Positions 59,954-64,000 of a stretch of 64,000 bases of DNA are shown piece by piece (position 1 is the stretch's first letter; each line of letters opens with the position of its first letter). The notes under the pieces are model-generated. The model searched no databases and had not been told where the DNA came from. It saw nothing but the letters and a program-made list of their open reading frames with translations. The translations under genes and the position numbers were made by a program. The stretch comes from DASVEE01 sp036380735 (lineage in GTDB: Bacteria; Acidobacteriota; Thermoanaerobaculia; Gp7-AA8): contig DASVEE010000029.1 in the NCBI GenBank assembly GCA_036380735.1, positions 61,030 through 125,029 of the forward strand, read 5' to 3'.

Positions 59954-61615
59954 CTACCGCGGCGCGGCCGCGTCCACAATCACCAGTCTGGATCCCCGGT
60001 ACGCATCGGGTTCCAACTGGAACAGCACATCCGCGGTGCCCTGCAGGATGGGGCCAAGTTCCTTCACCGACGGCCACAGCACCGCCGTCCCCCTCCCCGT
60101 GCCGTCTTCCAGCGACAGCTCGCAGCAATCCTCCGCGAACATGCGCGTGCCGGTGACGCGCACGCCGCGCATCAGGAACAGCGGCTGCGGGTTGCCGGCG
60201 CCGAAGGGCTGCAGCATTTCGTGCGCGGCGAGGAACTCCGCGTCCAGCTCCGCGAGAGTCAGGCAGCCGTCGACGCGCGCCTCGCGGCGGAACGCTTCGT
60301 CCGGGATCTTCGCGAATGCCGCGGCCAGCCGCTCCCGCAGCGCCGCGAGGTTGCGCCGCTCCAGAGAGAAGCCGCACGCGAACTCGTGGCCACCGAAGTG
60401 CGTGAACAGCTCGGCCACGCCTTCGAGCTGCTCGTGCAGGTTGATCGTGCCGATGCTGCGGGCGGAGCCGACGCAGCGCTCCCCATCGATGCCGATGGCG
60501 AGCGTCGGCCGGTGATGCCGCTGCGCGAGACGCCCCGCCGTCAATCCGAGGACGCCCTTGTGCCACCCTTCGCCGGCGAGGACGAGCACGCGCTCGCCGC
60601 CGGTGATCTGCTGCTCCGCCAGCTCACGGACCTGGCGCTCGATCTGCTGCCGCTCGGCGTTCATCCGGTCGAGCTCCGCGCAGAGCTCCCACGCCGCCTC
60701 TTCCGACTTCGCCGCGAACAGCTCGATGGCCGTATTCGCCGAGGCCAGACGTCCCGCGGCATTGATGCGCGGGCCGATCTTGAAGCCGACGTCCGTGGAG
60801 CGCAGCGGCTTCCCCGCCAGCCCGAGCCGCTTGAGGAGCGCGCGCAGGCCGTGGTTCTTCACGTCGGCGAGGCCGGCCAGACCGAGCGAGGCGATGGTGC
60901 GGTTCTCCCCCACCAGAGGAGCCACGTCCGCGATCGTCCCGATGGCGGCGATCTTCAGCAGCGAATCGATCGACATCTTCCGGTCGTGACGACGCAGCAG
61001 CTCGCAACAGAGCTTGAACGCCACGCCGACGCCGGCCAGCTCTTTAAAGGGATACGTGCAGCCCGGCTGCTTCGGATTCAGCACCGCCGCGGCCGACGGC
61101 AACTCGCCGGGCGGCAGATGATGGTCGGTGATGATGACGTCGATGCCGCGCTCCAGCGCGTGACGGACCGGGTCGATGCTCGTGATTCCGCAATCGACGG
61201 TGATGACGAGCCGCACATTGCGATCGACGAGCACGCGCTCCAGCACTTCGGTCTTCAGCCCGTAACCGTCGAAGAGCCGGTGCGGCACGACGAAATCGAC
61301 GTCCGCGCCGAGCGCGCGCAGCACGGTCTGCAGCAGGACGATCGATGTGACGCCGTCGACGTCGTAGTCGCCGTAGATGACGACCGCCTCGCCGTCGCGG
61401 ATGGCGCGCGTGATCCGCTCGCACGCATGATCGATCCCGTGGATCGTCGAGGGATCGTGCAGGTCGCCCAGCTCCGGCGCCACGAACCGGCGGAACGCCT
61501 CGCCGTCCTCGACCCCGCGGCGGATCAGCACCGACCGCAACGTGGCGTTCGCCAGCGGCAGACGCGGATTATCCGGGGGAACGTCAGCGAGAACCCAGGA
61601 GTCGTGGATCACCAC
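59954..61615 (-). CDS. recJ: single-stranded-DNA-specific exonuclease RecJ
   Basis: 553 residues from GTG. DHH-family motifs: VVIYGDYDVDGVTSIVLL (motif I), ITVDCGITS, IITDHHLPPGELPSAAAVLNPKQPGC (the DHH motif) and GPRINAAGRLASANTAIELF; the DHHA1 domain has VLAGEGWHKGVLGLTAGRL and FGGHEFACGFSL; an OB-like C-terminus follows. It degrades single-stranded DNA 5' to 3' in recombination and mismatch repair. Complete in length and motifs. Confidence 0.96.
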   Translation of the reverse strand: MVIHDSWVLADVPPDNPRLPLANATLRSVLIRRGVEDGEAFRRFVAPELGDLHDPSTIHGIDHACERITRAIRDGEAVVIYGDYDVDGVTSIVLLQTVLRALGADVDFVVPHRLFDGYGLKTEVLERVLVDRNVRLVITVDCGITSIDPVRHALERGIDVIITDHHLPPGELPSAAAVLNPKQPGCTYPFKELAGVGVAFKLCCELLRRHDRKMSIDSLLKIAAIGTIADVAPLVGENRTIASLGLAGLADVKNHGLRALLKRLGLAGKPLRSTDVGFKIGPRINAAGRLASANTAIELFAAKSEEAAWELCAELDRMNAERQQIERQVRELAEQQITGGERVLVLAGEGWHKGVLGLTAGRLAQRHHRPTLAIGIDGERCVGSARSIGTINLHEQLEGVAELFTHFGGHEFACGFSLERRNLAALRERLAAAFAKIPDEAFRREARVDGCLTLAELDAEFLAAHEMLQPFGAGNPQPLFLMRGVRVTGTRMFAEDCCELSLEDGTGRGTAVLWPSVKELGPILQGTADVLFQLEPDAYRGSRLVIVDAAAPR

Positions 61616-61628
61616 CGGCAGCCTAGCA

Positions 61629-61724
61629 GTTTTCGGTTTTCGGTTTTCGGTTTTTGGTGCTGCGCTTCACGACGCTTCGCCGCGTAGCGCAGCACCGAAA
61701 ACCAAAAACCGAAAACCGAAAACC
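61629..61724. repeat. 7-bp repeat palindrome (copy 7)
   Basis: TTTTCGG units, one TTTTTGG, then GTGCTGCGCTTC, a loop, GTAGCGCAGCAC and complementary units. Between accA and recJ, same strand. Confidence 0.9.
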
Positions 61725-61737
61725 GGCGGCGCGGGGG

Positions 61738-62691
61738 CTACAGCCTTTCGAACACACCCATCTTGCGGAACTTCTTATAGCGCTCTTCCGGCAGGGCGGA
61801 CGGCTTCAGCTTCTTCAGCTCGAAGAGGCCCTTTTCCAGGTACGGCGCCAGGCGCTCGGCCGCGCCGACGGGGTCGCTGTGCGCGCCGCCGTTCGGCTCG
61901 GGGACGATCTCGTCGATGATGCCGAATTTCTTGAGGTCCTGGGCGGTAATGCGCATCGCGGCGGCCGCATCGGGTGCCGCGGCGGAGTTCTTCCAGAGGA
62001 TCGCCGCGCATCCCTCGGGGGAAATGACCGAGTAGACGGCGTGCTCGAGCATGTAGACGCGGTCGCCGACGCCCAGCGCCAGCGCTCCGCCGCTGCCGCC
62101 TTCGCCGATGACGGAGATCAGCACCGGCACTTCGAGGCCGGCCATTTCGCGCAGGTTCACCGCGATCGCTTCCGCCTGGCCGCGCTCCTCGGCGCCGAGG
62201 CCGGGGTACGCGCCCTGGGTGTCGATGAAGCAGAGGATGGGGAGCTTGAACTTCTCCGCCAGCTTCATCACCCGCAATGCCTTGCGGAACCCCTCGGGTC
62301 GCGGCTGCCCGAAGTTGCGGTAGATCTTGTCTTTCGTGTTGCGGCCCTTCTGGTGCCCGATGACGCAACACGCCTGGCCGCGGAAACGGCCGAAGCCGGC
62401 GACGATCGCCGGGTCGTCGGAGAACTTCCGGTCGCCGTGGATCTCGCTCCACTCCTCGATCAGGTGCGCGATGTAATCGAGCGTGTACGGACGCTGCGGG
62501 TGACGCGCGACGAGCGTCTTCTGCCACGGCGTGAGGTTGGCGTAGATTTCAGTCGACACTCTGGTAAGCTTCTCGTGGAGCTGAGCGATCTCAGCTACGC
62601 GTGCGGGCTCGGCATCCATCGAGGAAAGCTCCTCGATCTGACGCCGGATCCTGAGTATCGGCTCTTCGAACTGCTGTGGGTCGGCGCTCAT
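61738..62691 (-). CDS. accA: acetyl-CoA carboxylase carboxyltransferase subunit alpha
   Basis: 317 residues. The N-terminal helical region (FEEPILRIRRQIEEL) precedes the carboxyltransferase core: RPYTLDYI, FSDDPAIVAGFGRFRGQACCVIGHQKGRNTKDKI, FIDTQGAYPGLGAEERGQAEAIAVNL and VIGEGGSGGALALGVGDRVYMLEHAVYSVISPEGCAAILWK. With AccD (not here) it transfers the carboxyl group from biotin to acetyl-CoA to make malonyl-CoA. ATG 62691 gives the family length. It is divergent from the next gene with 28 bases between starts. Confidence 0.96.
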   Translation of the reverse strand: MSADPQQFEEPILRIRRQIEELSSMDAEPARVAEIAQLHEKLTRVSTEIYANLTPWQKTLVARHPQRPYTLDYIAHLIEEWSEIHGDRKFSDDPAIVAGFGRFRGQACCVIGHQKGRNTKDKIYRNFGQPRPEGFRKALRVMKLAEKFKLPILCFIDTQGAYPGLGAEERGQAEAIAVNLREMAGLEVPVLISVIGEGGSGGALALGVGDRVYMLEHAVYSVISPEGCAAILWKNSAAAPDAAAAMRITAQDLKKFGIIDEIVPEPNGGAHSDPVGAAERLAPYLEKGLFELKKLKPSALPEERYKKFRKMGVFERL

Positions 62692-62719
62692 CGCCCGTGA
62701 CGCTAACAAATGAACGTGC

Positions 62720-63280
62720 ATGCTGGCAACTGAACCGACAAACGAACAGCCCGCCGAGCCATCCCCGAACTCCCCCTGGATCGAGGTCTGGGGGCAGAAC
62801 GAGCGGATGCGCCACATCCCCACCACCACCTGGATGATCGCCAAGCTGGACGGCGACCTGCGCCAGCGGATCGACAAGCTGTGGTCGCCGTTCGCCGGCG
62901 ACGCGCCGCACGGCGAGTTGGAGCAGGAGTTCCGCGCGCTCTGCCGCTCGCTGGCGCGGCTGGCCGACGTCGCCCGGCACTCTCGCAACAACCATCCGCC
63001 CAACGACCTCGGCCACCGCATCCACTGGGAGCTGAACCACGCCGTCTCGTCGCTTCAGTCGCTCGACGCCGATCTGATCGGCCGCCGCTACCCGATGCAG
63101 ACGCACGAGCGCTCCAAGGGCGAGCCGCTGTACGCCGCCCTTCTCACCGTCATCGGCCACGTCCAGAAACTGCTGCCGCTCGTGCGCGAGGTCGATCCCG
63201 GCATCGATGAGCGGCTGTACGAGGGGCTGGTCCACCTGGAGAACCCGGTCGACGACCGGATGCTGCGCCCCATTGCCTGA
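62720..63280 (+). CDS. soluble helical protein of unknown function
   Basis: 186 residues, no signal peptide. Mostly alpha-helical: SPWIEVWGQNERMRHIPTTTWMIAKLDGDLRQRIDKLW, a central LCRSLARLADVARHSRNNHPP with several His/Asn residues, and EPLYAALLTVIGHVQKLLPLVREVDPGIDERLYEGLVHLE. The His pattern could be a metal or haem site, but I do not recognise the family. It is four bases upstream of a GNAT gene, probably one transcript, and divergent from accA. Confidence 0.72.
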   Translation: MLATEPTNEQPAEPSPNSPWIEVWGQNERMRHIPTTTWMIAKLDGDLRQRIDKLWSPFAGDAPHGELEQEFRALCRSLARLADVARHSRNNHPPNDLGHRIHWELNHAVSSLQSLDADLIGRRYPMQTHERSKGEPLYAALLTVIGHVQKLLPLVREVDPGIDERLYEGLVHLENPVDDRMLRPIA

Positions 63281-63284
63281 CGCG

Positions 63285-63794
63285 GTGACGATCCGGCGCG
63301 GAGACGTCCGCGATGCGAAGACGCTGTCCGATTTCGGCCGGCGTGTGTTCGCCGCGACCTTCGCCAAAGACAACACCCCCGAGGACATGGCGGCGTTCCT
63401 CTCGCGCTGGTACACCGCGGCGCAGCAGGAGGCGGAGCTGGCGGAGCCGTCGCTCGTGACCCTGCTCGCGGAGCTCGACGGCACGCTGGCGGGGTTCGCC
63501 CAGCTTCACCGCGGCACGGCACCCCAATGCGTCACCGGCTCTGAGCCGGTCGAGATCGCGCGCCTCTACGTCGACCCGGAGCATCACGGCCGCGGCGTGG
63601 CCCACGCCCTCATGGAGTCCGCCCTCGACGCCGCCCGCAACCTTGGCGGGCAGACCGTCTGGCTCGGCGTGTGGGAGCGCAACCCCCGCGCGATCCGCTT
63701 CTACGAGAAGCACGGCTTCGTCGACGTCGGCAGCCAGCCGTTCCTGCTGGGCAACGACCTGCAGACGGATCGTGTCATGACACGCCCGTTGTGA
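63285..63794 (+). CDS. GNAT-family N-acetyltransferase
   Basis: 169 residues from GTG (VTIRRGDVRDAKTLSDFGRRVF). The acetyl-CoA site is ARLYVDPEHHGRGVAHALMESAL, with the later strand VWLGVWERNPRAIRFYEKHGFVDVGSQPF, both standard for GNAT proteins acting on small molecules or protein N-termini. Substrate unknown. It follows the preceding gene after a 4-base gap. The stop codon is inside a perfect 20-base hairpin. Confidence 0.92.
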   Translation: MTIRRGDVRDAKTLSDFGRRVFAATFAKDNTPEDMAAFLSRWYTAAQQEAELAEPSLVTLLAELDGTLAGFAQLHRGTAPQCVTGSEPVEIARLYVDPEHHGRGVAHALMESALDAARNLGGQTVWLGVWERNPRAIRFYEKHGFVDVGSQPFLLGNDLQTDRVMTRPL

Positions 63795-63810
63795 CCTCAT
63801 AGGAGGTCAC
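63791..63810. terminator. hairpin over the stop codon of the GNAT gene
   Basis: GTGACCTCATAGGAGGTCAC is a perfect 8-bp inverted repeat with an ATAG loop; it includes the TGA stop (63792-63794). No T-tract follows; the 22-bp array starts six bases later. Confidence 0.6.
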
Positions 63811-63815
63811 GCCGA

Positions 63816-64000
63816 CGTCGACGTGGGGGTCTATCGACATCGACATGGGGCTCTATCGACGTCGACATGGGGCTCTATCAACGTCGACATGGGCCTCTGT
63901 CGACGTCGACATGGGGCTCTATCAACGTCGACATGGGCCTCTGTCGACGTCGACATGGGGCTCTATCAACGTCGACATGGGCCTCTGTCGACGTCGACAT
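63816..64000. repeat. 22-bp tandem array, at least eight units, running off the window
   Basis: Units of CGTCGACATGGGGCTCTATC plus AA or GA start at 63816, 63838, 63860 and so on every 22 bases without indels. From about 63860 two variants alternate (GGGGCTCTATCAA and GGGCCTCTGTCGA), giving a 44-bp higher-order repeat. Each unit holds the palindrome GTCGAC. There are no unique spacers, so it is not CRISPR. The right end is not seen. Confidence 0.95.

Noticed and set aside
63816..64000. CRISPR array at the 22-bp repeats
   Set aside because: Units abut directly with no spacers; simple higher-order minisatellite.

Overview
The window is GC-rich, densely coded DNA from a diderm (LPS-making) bacterium. 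Several traits suggest an uncultured soil or sediment lineage of the Acidobacteriota type: many GTG/TTG starts, tight ATGA/GTGA overlaps, fused LPS-transport proteins, an HPr-kinase-centred regulatory PTS cluster next to rpoN, and intergenic spaces full of short-period palindromic repeats. This taxonomic call is inference from gene content and style; no rRNA gene is present. I see no prophage, insertion sequence, CRISPR array, tRNA or rRNA.

Layout. 1-93: 3' end of an alkaline phosphatase. 92-972: non-coding repeats, including a 29-unit, 21-bp array. 976-7328 (minus): a TetR-controlled RND efflux operon (tetR-adaptor-pump-outer membrane factor). 7503-10346 (minus): an unknown secreted protein, a phytoene/squalene synthase and a FAD oxidoreductase, divergent from murJ (10372-12036). 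12114-12521: a hicA-hicB cassette. 12665-14958: two peptide-ABC ATPases, whose likely binding protein and permeases lie apart at 27295-30984. 15324-16322: a beta-CASP metallo-hydrolase. 16648-22399: a TolC / Yip1-like / MacA / MacB / FtsX-like export operon, then a 43-bp hairpin array, an S55 (SpoIVB-type) peptidase and a beta-propeller exported protein. 31032-37916: coaD, a TPR protein, a polyprenyl synthase, yajQ, lolA, kdsD, panE and an App1-like phosphatase. 38053-39654: ATP-type pckA. 39948-49324 (minus): an lptF-lptG fusion, an orphan TIR-like protein, a Cys/Met-metabolism PLP enzyme, parA-parB-response regulator, bifunctional nuclease and miaB. 49400-59264 (minus): ptsI, ptsH, EIIA-Man, rapZ, hprK, hpf, rpoN, lptB and an lptC-lptA fusion. 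59404-63794: cytochrome c, recJ, accA, an unknown protein and a GNAT acetyltransferase. A 22-bp array runs off the right edge.

How the genes work together. Envelope biogenesis is the main theme: Kdo precursor (kdsD), LPS bridge and extractor (lptB, lptCA, lptFG), lipoprotein carrier (lolA), lipid II flippase (murJ), isoprenoid carrier synthesis (polyprenyl synthase) and two tripartite exporters. The PTS proteins have no sugar permease here, so they probably form a regulatory phosphorelay (EI-HPr-EIIA, HprK, RapZ) linked to sigma-54.

The most unusual feature is the intergenic repeat landscape. At least four families recur: 9-mers (GACSNATRG-like), 7-mers (CGTTKTC/CGGTTTTC), 7-mers (CCCTGAG) and longer unit arrays. 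They are mostly organised as forward array, core, inverted array, giving long potential hairpins. Almost all sit at gene 3' ends or in co-directional gaps, and several begin exactly at stop codons. The hicA-hicB cassette appears to sit inside one of these palindromes.
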